Assembly (NCBI RefSeq): GCF_018918345.1
Contig: NZ_JAHLQI010000011.1
Coordinates: forward strand, 1-41,429
DNA length: 41,429 nucleotides
Direction: 5' to 3'
Source: Butyricicoccus intestinisimiae
GTDB taxonomy: Bacteria; Bacillota; Clostridia; Oscillospirales; Butyricicoccaceae
The notes below the pieces were generated by a model. That model ran no database searches, had not been told where the DNA came from, and saw nothing but the letters and a program-made list of their open reading frames with translations. The position numbers were made by a program, and so were the translations under genes. Positions 25,175-33,598 of the stretch are shown here, one piece after another (the stretch's first letter is position 1; every line of letters starts with the position of its first letter).

Positions 25175-26503
25175 ATGGCAAAACCAGTTGTAGCGATTGT
25201 CGGTCGTCCGAACGTCGGCAAGTCGCAGCTGTTTAATCGCTTTGCCGGTAAGCGCCTCTCGATTGTAGAGGACACGCCGGGTATCACCCGTGACCGGCTG
25301 TATGCGGACTCCGAATGGCGCGGCCGCGCCTTTCAGGTCATTGATACCGGCGGTATTGAGCCGAGCACGGACAGCGAAATTTTGAAGTTCATGCGCATCC
25401 AGGCGGAAGCGGCCATTCAGGCGGCAGATGTCATTATTTTGATGACGGATCTGCACAGCGGTGTGACCGCAACCGATGAGGAGGTAGCAGCGATGCTGCG
25501 CCGCTCGCGCAAGCCGGTTGTGCTCGCAGTCAATAAGTGCGATCGCCCGGGTGCAGAACCGCCGGAATTTTATGAATTTTACAATATGGGTCTGGGCGAT
25601 CCGTTTGCGATCTCCGCCCTGCATGGCTACGGCACCGGTGACCTGCTGGATGCCTGCTATGAGTATTTCCCGGAGGAGGGCGAGGAGGAGCCAGACAGCG
25701 AGTACATCAAGGTTGCGCTGATCGGCAAGCCGAATGTCGGCAAATCCTCGCTCGTCAATCAGATTCTTGGCGAGGAGCGCGTGATTGTCAGCAATATTGC
25801 AGGTACGACCCGCGACAGCGTAGACTCAAAGTTTGAAAACAGCAAGGGCAAGTATATGCTCATCGACACGGCGGGCATCCGCAAGCGCTCAAGGGTAGAT
25901 GAGCGCGTGGAGAAGTTTAGTGTCATGCGTTCGCTGATGGCGGTCGAGCGCGCAGATGTCTGCGTGATTATGATTGACGCCGTGGAAGGCGTGACCGAGC
26001 AGGACACCAAAATTGCCGGTGAGGCACACAATGCAGGCAAAGCATGCATCATTGTTGTCAATAAGTGGGATTTAATCGAGAAGGACGGCAAAACCATGGA
26101 TCAGTATACCGAGCGCGTGCGCATCGGTCTGTCCTATATGCCGTATGCACCGGTTCTGTTCCTGTCTGCAAAGACGGGCGCGCGTGTGCACAAGCTGTTT
26201 GACTGCATCAACGATGTGTATGAACAGAACGGCAGACGTATTCCGACCGGTCAGCTCAACACGCTGCTCGCGGAGGCGACAGCGCGTGTACAGCCGCCGA
26301 CGGACAAGGGACGCCGCCTGAAGATTTATTACATGACGCAGTCGGGTGTTCGTCCGCCTACGTTTGTCTGCTTCTGCAACGACGCGCAGCTGTTCCATTT
26401 TTCCTATCAGCGCTATCTGGAAAATCAGATCCGCGATGTGTATGGACTCAAGGGAACGCCGATTCGCATGATTGTGCGTGAGCGCGGCGGCAAGGAGGAA
26501 TAA
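25175..26503 (+). CDS. der: Ribosome-assembly GTPase Der (EngA)
   Basis: Der is the double-GTPase needed for 50S ribosome assembly. The 442-residue product has two tandem G domains. The first P-loop is GRPNVGKS at residues 9-16 with DTPGITRD and NKCD. The second is GKPNVGKS near 184-191 with DTAGI and NKWD. A C-terminal KH-like domain follows (TATARVQPPTDKGRRLKIYYMTQ). ATG 25175 has AAAGGAG upstream; the longer open frame from 25037 starts in the terminator region. Four bases separate it from plsY, and gpsA follows, a common clostridial order. Confidence 0.97.
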   Translation: MAKPVVAIVGRPNVGKSQLFNRFAGKRLSIVEDTPGITRDRLYADSEWRGRAFQVIDTGGIEPSTDSEILKFMRIQAEAAIQAADVIILMTDLHSGVTATDEEVAAMLRRSRKPVVLAVNKCDRPGAEPPEFYEFYNMGLGDPFAISALHGYGTGDLLDACYEYFPEEGEEEPDSEYIKVALIGKPNVGKSSLVNQILGEERVIVSNIAGTTRDSVDSKFENSKGKYMLIDTAGIRKRSRVDERVEKFSVMRSLMAVERADVCVIMIDAVEGVTEQDTKIAGEAHNAGKACIIVVNKWDLIEKDGKTMDQYTERVRIGLSYMPYAPVLFLSAKTGARVHKLFDCINDVYEQNGRRIPTGQLNTLLAEATARVQPPTDKGRRLKIYYMTQSGVRPPTFVCFCNDAQLFHFSYQRYLENQIRDVYGLKGTPIRMIVRERGGKEE

Positions 26504-26507
26504 CCGG

Positions 26508-27131
26508 GTGAGTACACCGATAATTATTCTGATCTTGATCGCAGTGGGATACCTGCTGGGCAGCATGAACTCGGCGCTCGTCGTGTCCAAGCTGCTGATG
26601 GGCTATGACATTCGCACCAAAGGCAGCGGCAATGCAGGTCTCACCAACTCTCTGCGCGTCATGGGCGCGAAACCGACGCTGTTTGTGCTCGTCGGAGACA
26701 TTGCGAAAGGTGTCATTGCCTGTCTGATCGGCAGTCATCTGATGGGCGCGCTCGGCGTGCTCATCGCAGGTAGCGCGGCCATCGCCGGACATATGTTTCC
26801 GCTGTATTTTGGATTTAAGGGCGGAAAGGGCATTTTGGTCGGCGCGACGATGATTGCGGTGTTTGATTGGCGCGTATTCTGCGTGGCCATCGCTGCATTT
26901 ATTGTTTTGGTTGCGATTACCAAGTGGGTGTCGCTCGGCTCGATTGTGGGAAGCTGTCTGGTGCCGGTTATGACCCTGTATTTCCATTGGGGAGAGGATA
27001 TGCTGCTGCCGATGATGATAATTTTGGTTGCGATGGTCACGGCAGTTGTTTATATGCACCGGAGCAATATTGTCCGCATTGCACACGGAGAGGAAAATAA
27101 GTTTTCATTGCACAGCAAAAAGGAACACTGA
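26508..27131 (+). CDS. plsY: Acyl-phosphate:glycerol-3-phosphate acyltransferase PlsY
   Basis: PlsY makes lysophosphatidic acid from acyl-phosphate and glycerol-3-phosphate at the membrane. The 207-residue protein has about five membrane segments and the family motifs GSGNAGLTNSLR (usually GSGNPGATN), GHMFPLYFGFKGGKG and a C-terminal HRSNIVRI. It starts with GTG at 26508; AAGGAGG lies at the end of der. Der, PlsY and GpsA form one unit, placing the acyl acceptor enzyme next to the gene that makes its substrate. Confidence 0.95.
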   Translation: MSTPIIILILIAVGYLLGSMNSALVVSKLLMGYDIRTKGSGNAGLTNSLRVMGAKPTLFVLVGDIAKGVIACLIGSHLMGALGVLIAGSAAIAGHMFPLYFGFKGGKGILVGATMIAVFDWRVFCVAIAAFIVLVAITKWVSLGSIVGSCLVPVMTLYFHWGEDMLLPMMIILVAMVTAVVYMHRSNIVRIAHGEENKFSLHSKKEH

Positions 27132-27167
27132 CTGCTGTACACAGATCATATCGAGGAGCATGAGATT

Positions 27168-28175
27168 ATGAAAGTTTTTGTAGTCGGCTGCGGCGGATGG
27201 GGCATGGCTCTGTCGATTCTGCTGCATGAAAATGGGCATACGGTAACATCATGGACCTGTTTTGAAGAGGAGTGCAAGCTGCTGCGTGAACAGCGCGGCA
27301 ATGAAAAGCTGCTTCCGGGCATCAAGCTGCCGGAAGAAATTGAAATCACGACTGATTTAAACGGTGCAGCGGCGGCAGATCTTGTGCTGATGGCGGTTCC
27401 GTCCTTTGCTGTGCATTCGACGGCGCAGCAGCTGTCGGGCGTTATTCAGGCAGGCATTCCGATTGTCAATGTCGGAAAGGGACTGGATCGGGACAATGGC
27501 TATTGCCGCTTCTCGGAGACCATCACACGGGCAACCAACGGAAAGAATCCGGTGGTTGCATTGACGGGCCCGACCCATGCGGAGGAAGTGTCGCGCGGGA
27601 TTCTGACGTGCATTCTGGCGGCATCTGCATCGAGAGAGGCAGCTACGCTGGTGCAGCAGGCGTTTATGAATGACCGGTTCCGCGTGTATATCTCTCCGGA
27701 TATTATCGGCGCGGAGCTGGGCGGATGCTTTAAGAATATCATCGCGCTGGCGGCAGGTATCTGTGACGGCGTCGGTTTGGGAGATAATTCCAAGGCGGCT
27801 CTCATGACGCGCGGATTGACGGAGATTGCGCGTCTGGGCACGGCGCTGGGCGGCAGAAGCGAGACGTTTGCCGGTCTGTCCGGTATGGGTGATCTGATTG
27901 TCACTTGTACGTCGATGCATTCGAGAAATCGCCGCGCCGGCATTAAGATTGGTCAGGGCATGGATGTGCAGCAGGCCATGAAGGAAATCGGCGCTGTCGT
28001 AGAAGGCTATTATGCGACGGAGGCAGGCTATATGCTCGCGCAGAAGGTAGGCATTGAAATGCCGATTACCACGGCGATGTATGAGCTGCTGTATGAAAAC
28101 AAGCCGGTACAGGAGTGCATCAAGCACCTGATGAATCGTCCGCGCAAGAGCGAAATCGAAGAAATCTGGAAGTAA
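27168..28175 (+). CDS. gpsA: Glycerol-3-phosphate dehydrogenase [NAD(P)+] GpsA
   Basis: GpsA reduces dihydroxyacetone phosphate to sn-glycerol-3-phosphate for phospholipid synthesis. The 335-residue protein has the nucleotide-binding motif VVGCGGWGMAL at 5-15, GKGLDRD, LTGPTHAEEV, and the catalytic Lys region GAELGGCFKNIIALAAGICDG with NSKAALMTRGL. AGGAGC lies upstream of the ATG. It completes the der-plsY-gpsA unit, supplying the PlsY acceptor. A strong terminator follows. Confidence 0.97.
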   Translation: MKVFVVGCGGWGMALSILLHENGHTVTSWTCFEEECKLLREQRGNEKLLPGIKLPEEIEITTDLNGAAAADLVLMAVPSFAVHSTAQQLSGVIQAGIPIVNVGKGLDRDNGYCRFSETITRATNGKNPVVALTGPTHAEEVSRGILTCILAASASREAATLVQQAFMNDRFRVYISPDIIGAELGGCFKNIIALAAGICDGVGLGDNSKAALMTRGLTEIARLGTALGGRSETFAGLSGMGDLIVTCTSMHSRNRRAGIKIGQGMDVQQAMKEIGAVVEGYYATEAGYMLAQKVGIEMPITTAMYELLYENKPVQECIKHLMNRPRKSEIEEIWK

Positions 28176-28185
28176 GCGAAAAAAG

Positions 28186-28226
28186 AAAACGGCGAGAATC
28201 GCGAAATGCGAGCCTCGCCGTTTTTT
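28186..28226 (+). terminator. Rho-independent terminator after gpsA
   Basis: Arms AAAACGGCGAG (28186-28196) and CTCGCCGTTTT (28214-28224) with an inner TCGC/GCGA stem, then T6. Confidence 0.93.
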
Positions 28227-28246
28227 GTGTGCGAAAAATGAGCATG

Positions 28247-28275
28247 AAAAAAGCCCTCTATTTTCATAGAGAGCT
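28247..28275 (-). terminator. Rho-independent terminator after rpmB (minus strand)
   Basis: Ten-base arms 28252-28261 and 28266-28275; on the minus strand the stem is followed by a T run (A at 28247-28252). Confidence 0.9.
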
Positions 28276-28296
28276 TTATCAACCGTTTTATATCAA

Positions 28297-28485
28297 TTAG
28301 ATTGCACGAGTAACCTTGCCGGAGCGGAGGCACCGAGAGCAAACATTGATATGGCACGGAGTGCCAGCAACGACAGCCTTAACGCGACGAACGTTCGGCT
28401 TCCAAGTACGGTTGGAACGTCTGTGAGAATGGGAAACCTTGATACCGAAGGTTACGCCCTTGCCGCAAACTTCACACTTTGCCAT
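28297..28485 (-). CDS. rpmB: 50S ribosomal protein L28
   Basis: This 62-residue ribosomal protein starts MAKCEVCGKGVTFG and has the RSNRTWKPNVR motif. Two CxxC pairs (CEVC and CSRC) give the zinc-binding C+ form. AAGGAGGTG lies upstream of the ATG. It is a single-gene unit with its own promoter and terminator, convergent with gpsA. Confidence 0.98.
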   Translation of the reverse strand: MAKCEVCGKGVTFGIKVSHSHRRSNRTWKPNVRRVKAVVAGTPCHINVCSRCLRSGKVTRAI

Positions 28486-28529
28486 CTTTCCTGCACCTCC
28501 TTATCTTTATCATTTGAGTAACGGATATT

Positions 28530-28558
28530 ATAATAGCATACGTTTCGCAAAATTGCAA
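28530..28558 (-). promoter_or_regulatory. rpmB promoter
   Basis: On the minus strand -35 TTGCAA (28553-28558), 17-base spacer, extended -10 TGCTATTAT (hexamer 28530-28535). Confidence 0.75.
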
Positions 28559-28607
28559 GGGTTATAGACAAAAAAATCCGGAGAGACAGAAAAAAGTCTG
28601 TGCTGGC

Positions 28608-28636
28608 TTGCATGTAATTGGTCAATCCGTTATAAT
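28608..28636 (+). promoter_or_regulatory. hprK promoter
   Basis: -35 TTGCAT (28608-28613), exactly 17 bases, -10 TATAAT (28631-28636). Confidence 0.8.
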
Positions 28637-28693
28637 AAAAGCAATATTGTTACTGTTCATACAGGAAAATCAAAAACAAGGGGGCTGCTAGTC

Positions 28694-29638
28694 ATGCAAC
28701 TGAAAGAATTCAGCGTTACGCTGGGGCAGTTAATCACAGAATTCCAGTTTGAATTGATTTATGGACCGGAAGGATTTGAAAAAATAGAAATCACAACCGA
28801 TGATGTCAATCGTCCGGGTTTGCAGCTTGCCGGTTTCTTTGATTATTTTGAGCCGCAGCGCCTGCAGATTATGGGCAAAGCGGAAAATGCGTATGTAGAA
28901 CAGTTTGACGAGGAAAAACGCACAGATATTTTTGAGAAGCTATGTGCAACCGGCATTCCGGCCGTCATTGTCACAAGAAACATTGAAGTATTTCCGGAGC
29001 TGATCGAAGCCGCGAAGAAGTATGATGTCGCCGTGCTCCGCACCAATGAATTTACGTCCTCCGTGACCAGTGCGCTGGTGGCATCGCTGAAGGTATCCCT
29101 TGCGCCGCGTATCACGCTGCACGGCGTATTGGTCGAGCTGTACGGCGAAGGCATCCTGATTTTGGGCGACAGCGGCGTCGGCAAGAGCGAGACCGCCATC
29201 GAGCTGGTCAAGCGCGGTCATCGTCTGATCGCCGATGATGCGGTTGAAATCAAGCGTGTATCCGACCGAACGCTGGTCGGCTGTGCGCCGGAGATTATCC
29301 GTCACTTTATCGAGCTGCGCGGCATTGGTATTGTCGATGTGCGCCGTATCTTTGGTATGGGCGCGATTAAAGAAACCGAACGTGTCGATATGATTATCAA
29401 TCTGGAGCAGTGGGTAGAGGGCAAGATGTATGACCGCCTTGGCATGGACAACCAGTACACGGATATTTTGGGTCTGCGCATTCCGTCGCTGACGATTCCG
29501 GTGCGTCCGGGCCGAAATCTTGCGGTTATCATTGAAGTTGCTGCCATGAACCATCGTCATAAGTCGATGGGCTATAATGCGGCAAAGGAGCTCAATGAGC
29601 GCATGATGAAGTCTATGGGCATTCAGAACAACACTTGA
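28694..29638 (+). CDS. hprK: HPr kinase/phosphorylase
   Basis: HprK phosphorylates Ser46 of HPr and removes it again, and so sets carbon catabolite control through CcpA. The 314-residue product has the normal length. The N-terminal domain lies at 1-130. The C-terminal kinase domain has the P-loop GDSGVGKSETAIEL near residue 158 and the family signature ELRGIGIVDVRRIFG. AAGGGGG lies nine bases upstream of the ATG. It is a single-gene unit ended by a strong hairpin. Its presence implies CcpA/HPr control of sugar genes, though no clear cre site was found near the inositol units. Confidence 0.97.
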   Translation: MQLKEFSVTLGQLITEFQFELIYGPEGFEKIEITTDDVNRPGLQLAGFFDYFEPQRLQIMGKAENAYVEQFDEEKRTDIFEKLCATGIPAVIVTRNIEVFPELIEAAKKYDVAVLRTNEFTSSVTSALVASLKVSLAPRITLHGVLVELYGEGILILGDSGVGKSETAIELVKRGHRLIADDAVEIKRVSDRTLVGCAPEIIRHFIELRGIGIVDVRRIFGMGAIKETERVDMIINLEQWVEGKMYDRLGMDNQYTDILGLRIPSLTIPVRPGRNLAVIIEVAAMNHRHKSMGYNAAKELNERMMKSMGIQNNT

Positions 29639-29655
29639 GTGCATGAGAAGCAAAT

Positions 29656-29703
29656 AAAAATCCGTTCGGCATAGGTGCTGTAAGCACCGCCGAACGGATT
29701 TTT
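29656..29703. terminator. Bidirectional terminator between hprK and the metallophosphatase gene
   Basis: Fifteen-base arms AAAAATCCGTTCGGC and GCCGAACGGATTTTT with an inner GGTGC/GCACC stem. Confidence 0.93.
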
Positions 29704-29728
29704 CTGTTTTAGATATCAGACTTAGATA

Positions 29729-30436
29729 TCAGACGTAAAATTCTTCAAAGTCATCCAGACGCAGACAGCCGACACGGCCGCCGATGTCCTTGTGTGCGGC
29801 GCCGCAGTCAATGTAAATAATGCCGCCGTCATCGAGAATATGACCGGCCTTGCCGCCGCGCAGCAGATAGGTCGGCGTGTGTCCGACGATTACCGTGCGG
29901 TCGGAGAAATACTCCATGCCGGGTGTCGGGTTTGCGTTGAGAAAATCTGCCGGAGAGTACTCATCCAATGGCTGCTCCGGATCAAATCCGGTAATGCCGC
30001 TGTGCGTTAGAACAAACGAAACGCCGTCCGCCTCAGCCTCCTCGTACAGCGTCATCTCGCCGATGTAGTCGAGGATGGCTTCTCTGTCTTCCTCATCCAA
30101 TGCGAGGTACTGCATGAGGGTGCGCTGTCCGCCGTCCGCTGCCCACTTGGCAAGCTGCGCGCGGGCATCGTCGGTCAGATAATCCATGAAATTGTCCGCG
30201 GTTGCCTCCGGCGGGAGCGTCTGGACGCTGCGGACGAAGGACAATTCGTGATTGCCCAGTGTCGGAAATACATTCGGGCGCTCCATCATGTCGTGCAGCA
30301 GACCAATCGGATCCGGACCGAGATCAACGCAGTCTCCCAGAACAAACATGGTGTCCTGATCGGAAAAATGAATGGTGTCCAATAAAGTCTGCCAGTCCTC
30401 CAAACAACCGTGCAGATCGCTTACTGTATAAATCAT
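29729..30436 (-). CDS. Metallophosphoesterase (PrpE/ApaH/PP1-like)
   Basis: This 235-residue enzyme has the binuclear-metal phosphoesterase motifs: SDLHGC, GDCVDLGPDP, GNHE, THSG and GHTP. Such enzymes dephosphorylate proteins or hydrolyse nucleotides such as diadenosine tetraphosphate. The substrate is not shown. I chose ATG 30436 because GGAGG lies nine bases upstream and DLHG follows at once; an in-frame ATG at 30457 has no such site. It is a single-gene unit, convergent with hprK and divergent from murB. Confidence 0.93.
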   Translation of the reverse strand: MIYTVSDLHGCLEDWQTLLDTIHFSDQDTMFVLGDCVDLGPDPIGLLHDMMERPNVFPTLGNHELSFVRSVQTLPPEATADNFMDYLTDDARAQLAKWAADGGQRTLMQYLALDEEDREAILDYIGEMTLYEEAEADGVSFVLTHSGITGFDPEQPLDEYSPADFLNANPTPGMEYFSDRTVIVGHTPTYLLRGGKAGHILDDGGIIYIDCGAAHKDIGGRVGCLRLDDFEEFYV

Positions 30437-30481
30437 AAACGAAAACCTCCGAAACATTGCAAAAAATTCAGGTGTGTTTCT

Positions 30482-30510
30482 ATTGTATGCGACTGCGAAC
30501 AGAAAAACAA
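30482..30510 (-). promoter_or_regulatory. Promoter for the metallophosphoesterase
   Basis: On the minus strand -35 TTGTTT (30505-30510), 17-base spacer, -10 TACAAT (30482-30487). Confidence 0.7.
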
Positions 30511-30561
30511 GAGGCGGATTGGAAAATCTGAAAAAATGTGCGGTTTATGTTCCGATTTTGC

Positions 30562-30578
30562 GCTGTGCATGATATAAT
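30562..30578 (+). promoter_or_regulatory. Extended -10 promoter of the murB operon
   Basis: TGATATAAT with the -10 at 30573-30578, preceded by GCTGTGCA as at the iolE promoter. The -35 (TTCCGA at 30550-30555) is weak. Confidence 0.7.
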
Positions 30579-30632
30579 AAAAACGTATGAAAATCATGGA
30601 GAAATCATGTGTTTCGAGATTGAAGGAATGAA

Positions 30633-31550
30633 GTGTTTTTTATGATAGAAGAATTCAAGAAAAAACTCGAATGTCCGGCGGATGAGCTGGCATTCTATAC
30701 CAAAGAGCCGATGAATCGACATACCTCGTTTCGCATCGGCGGACCGGCAGACCTGTTGGTTATGCCGAAAACCGAGCGTGCCGTCTGCTGCGCTGTAAAG
30801 GCGGCAAAGCAGGCGGGACTGCCGCTGACTGTTTTGGGAAACGGTTCCAATGTGCTGGTGCGCGATGAAGGCATTCGCGGCGTCGTGCTGTGCATTGGCA
30901 CGGAATACGGCGCGGTACACGTGGAGGGAACCGCAATGCAGGCACAGACCGGCGCACTGCTGTCGGTGCTCGCCAATGAAGCGCTGAAAAACAGCCTGAC
31001 TGGTTTGGAATTTGCGGGCGGTATCCCGGGCTCTCTGGGCGGTGCGCTGTTTATGGACGCCGGTGCGTACGGCGGACAGATGGCGGATGTCGTGGTGTCC
31101 TCGCGCTATTATGACGCAGAGACCGATACCATCGGCACGCTGACCGGAAAACAGCACGCCTTCGGCTACCGCACGAGTGCGTACAAAGACCATCCGCAGT
31201 GGGTGGCACTGTCCGCCGATATGCAGCTGAAAATTGGCGATCCGGCGGAAATCAAAGCGAAGATGGACGACTTTTCCCAGCGCAGACGCGATAAGCAGCC
31301 GCTCAATTATCCGAGTGCAGGCAGCACATTCAAGCGTCCGGAGGGATATTTTGCCGGCAAGCTGATTCAGGACGCCGGACTGATGGGATATACCGTCGGC
31401 GGAGCACAAGTGTCGGAAAAACATGCCGGCTTTGTCATCAATCGCGGCGGCGCGACCTGTGCGGACGTTCTCGCGCTGATTGACCATGTGCGAGAGGAAG
31501 TGCGGCGTCAGTTCGGCGTAGAACTGGAGCCGGAGGTCAGATTGCTGTAA
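30633..31550 (+). CDS. murB: UDP-N-acetylenolpyruvoylglucosamine reductase MurB
   Basis: MurB reduces UDP-N-acetylglucosamine enolpyruvate to UDP-N-acetylmuramate with NADPH and FAD, early in peptidoglycan synthesis. The product is about 305 residues, usual for the short type. FAD-domain motifs are NRHTSFRIGGPAD, LGNGSNVLVRDEGI and AGGIPGSLGGALFMDAGAYGG. The catalytic Ser lies in YPSAGSTFKRP, and the closing Glu in LEPEVRLL. The start is uncertain: GTG at 30633 sits five bases after AAGGA, while ATG at 30642 sits 14 bases after it. A five-codon ORF starting at ATG 30629 stops across that ATG (ATGA). It heads the murB-rapZ-yvcK-whiA-dnaE run. Confidence 0.96.
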   Translation: MFFMIEEFKKKLECPADELAFYTKEPMNRHTSFRIGGPADLLVMPKTERAVCCAVKAAKQAGLPLTVLGNGSNVLVRDEGIRGVVLCIGTEYGAVHVEGTAMQAQTGALLSVLANEALKNSLTGLEFAGGIPGSLGGALFMDAGAYGGQMADVVVSSRYYDAETDTIGTLTGKQHAFGYRTSAYKDHPQWVALSADMQLKIGDPAEIKAKMDDFSQRRRDKQPLNYPSAGSTFKRPEGYFAGKLIQDAGLMGYTVGGAQVSEKHAGFVINRGGATCADVLALIDHVREEVRRQFGVELEPEVRLL

Positions 31551-31585
31551 AAAACGACAAATCAAGTAGAAAGGACTGCAAGAGC

Positions 31586-32449
31586 ATGAATTTTTATATC
31601 ATTTCCGGTATGTCCGGATCAGGAAAATCGAGAGCAATGGCAACTCTGGAAGATCTGGGTTATTACTGCGTGGACAATATGCCGGTAGCGCTGATTCCGG
31701 CGTTTGCCGAAATTTGTATGGCGGCGACCGGCGGAAAATATGAGCGCGTCGCGCTGGCTGTTGATGTGCGCGCCGGAAAGGATATTGCGCACTTGCAGGC
31801 CGCCTGCGATCAAATCAAGAACATCGGATGTGAATACAAGATTATCTATCTGGAAACCTCTACGCCGATTTTAATCAATCGGTACAAGGCGACGCGCCGC
31901 AAGCATCCGCTGATGGTGGACGGCGTGACGATGGTAGACGCCATTGAGCGCGAGAGGGAACTGCTGTCCTCTGTGCGGATGCGGGCGGACTTTGTTGTAG
32001 ATACCACGCGCTTGGAGGTTTCTCAGCTGCGTGAGACCATTATTTCTCTGGTTACGGGGAGAAAAGAAGGCGGACTGCTGCGCGTCAACGTCGTTTCGTT
32101 CGGCTTTAAGTACGGCATTCCGGCGGATGCAGATTTGGTGTTTGATGTGCGGTTTTTACCGAATCCGTATTATGAAATCAGTCTGCGCGAAAAGAATGGT
32201 CAGGATCCCGGCGTCAGAAACTATGTATTCTGCGACGGCACGGCGGATCGCTATTTGGATTATCTGTTCCCGCTGCTTGATTTCTTGATTCCGCAGTATA
32301 CCAAAGAGGGCAAAGCTGTGCTGACCATCGGCATCGGCTGCACCGGCGGACGCCATCGCTCGGTAGCCATTGCCGAGGCGGTCAATCAGCACCTGTTGGA
32401 CAACAAGGTGATGACCACAGCAACCCACAGAGATAGTCAGAAGGGGTAA
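31586..32449 (+). CDS. rapZ: RNase adapter / nucleotide-binding protein RapZ (YvcJ)
   Basis: This 287-residue GTP/ATP-binding protein has the P-loop GMSGSGKS at residues 8-15, the YCVDNMPVALIP motif and the C-terminal FGFKYGIP...ADLVFDVRFLPNPYY and GCTGGRHRSV segments. In E. coli RapZ guides RNase E to the small RNA GlmZ. In Firmicutes the homologue YvcJ is less well defined. ATG 31586 has AAAGGA upstream. It is followed after three bases by yvcK, and this rapZ-yvcK-whiA order is highly conserved. Confidence 0.97.
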   Translation: MNFYIISGMSGSGKSRAMATLEDLGYYCVDNMPVALIPAFAEICMAATGGKYERVALAVDVRAGKDIAHLQAACDQIKNIGCEYKIIYLETSTPILINRYKATRRKHPLMVDGVTMVDAIERERELLSSVRMRADFVVDTTRLEVSQLRETIISLVTGRKEGGLLRVNVVSFGFKYGIPADADLVFDVRFLPNPYYEISLREKNGQDPGVRNYVFCDGTADRYLDYLFPLLDFLIPQYTKEGKAVLTIGIGCTGGRHRSVAIAEAVNQHLLDNKVMTTATHRDSQKG

Positions 32450-32452
32450 AAA

Positions 32453-33586
32453 ATGGCAAGACCATTTTATCAAAAGCTGTATCTTCGCGCGCTGCGCACC
32501 GCGAGAAAATGCGGTCTGCGCAAGCGGCAAAATCAGCAGAGCGTTCGTTCCGCGCGCAGTTTGGGTCCGAGAATCGTCGTCATTGGCGGCGGCACAGGAC
32601 TGTCCACGATGCTGCGCGGACTCAAAACATATACGGAAAATATCACAGCAATTGTATCGGTGTCTGACGACGGCGGCGGCAGCGGCGTGCTGCGCGAGGA
32701 TCTGGGCATGCTGCCGCCGGGAGATATTCGCAACTGCATCACGGCGCTTGCCAATACCGAGCCGACCATGATGGAGCTGATGAACTATCGCTTTCCGGAG
32801 GGAATCAATAAGGGACAATCGTTTGGCAATCTGTTTCTCGCTGCTCTCAACGGCATCACCGGCTCGTTTGAAGAAGCGGTGACGCGCATGAACGAGGTAC
32901 TTGCCGTCACAGGCAAGGTGCTTCCCGTGACCAATGCCAATGTGGATTTGGTGGCGGATTTCGAAAATGGCGCCAGCGTTGTGGGCGAGTCCAAGATTGC
33001 CGCGAAGAAAAAGCAGCAAAACTGCCGCATTCATCAGGTGCGGCTGGAACCGCAAAAGCCGAAGGCACTGCCGCATGCCATTGACGCGATTTTGTCGGCA
33101 GACATGATTATTCTCGGTCCGGGCAGCCTGTATACCAGCATCATTCCAAATTTGTTGGTGGATGGCATTGTGCAGGCGCTGGAAAAGAGCAAGGCGCCGA
33201 AAATTTATGTGCTCAATATCATGACGCAGGATGGAGAGACCGAAGGCTACACGGCGTTTGACCATCTGCATGCGCTGCTGCAGCACAGTGCGCCGCATTT
33301 GGTAGACGCGTGTATTTATAATACCGCACCAGTGCCGGACCCGATTCAGGCGCGGTATAAAACCGAGGATGCAGAGCCGGTGGAGATGGATATGCAGCGA
33401 TTCCGCGAGGCGGGCGTGGAGATGTACGGATTTCCGCTCATCGCGGGCGGCAGCCAGCTGGCGCGGCATGATCCGGCTTTGCTGGCGCAGGCGGTTGTCA
33501 ATGTATTTGGCCGCTGTTGTGTGCGCGAAGGCATTTACGGCGCCTATGACGTGCTGGCGCGGGAGACCGAACCGGGAAAGATTTAA
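32453..33586 (+). CDS. yvcK: Gluconeogenesis factor YvcK (CofD-like)
   Basis: This 377-residue protein of the YvcK/CofD family binds UDP-GlcNAc in Bacillus and is needed for cell shape and growth on gluconeogenic carbon. Motifs are VVIGGGTGLSTMLRGLK near residues 42-58, SVSDDGGGSGVLRED, PPGDIRNCI and LGPGSLYTSIIPNLLV. The N-terminus is a basic extension of about 38 residues. It starts three bases after rapZ and is followed by whiA, whose ribosome site overlaps its stop. Confidence 0.96.
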   Translation: MARPFYQKLYLRALRTARKCGLRKRQNQQSVRSARSLGPRIVVIGGGTGLSTMLRGLKTYTENITAIVSVSDDGGGSGVLREDLGMLPPGDIRNCITALANTEPTMMELMNYRFPEGINKGQSFGNLFLAALNGITGSFEEAVTRMNEVLAVTGKVLPVTNANVDLVADFENGASVVGESKIAAKKKQQNCRIHQVRLEPQKPKALPHAIDAILSADMIILGPGSLYTSIIPNLLVDGIVQALEKSKAPKIYVLNIMTQDGETEGYTAFDHLHALLQHSAPHLVDACIYNTAPVPDPIQARYKTEDAEPVEMDMQRFREAGVEMYGFPLIAGGSQLARHDPALLAQAVVNVFGRCCVREGIYGAYDVLARETEPGKI

Positions 33587-33598
33587 GGAGGATTGCGC

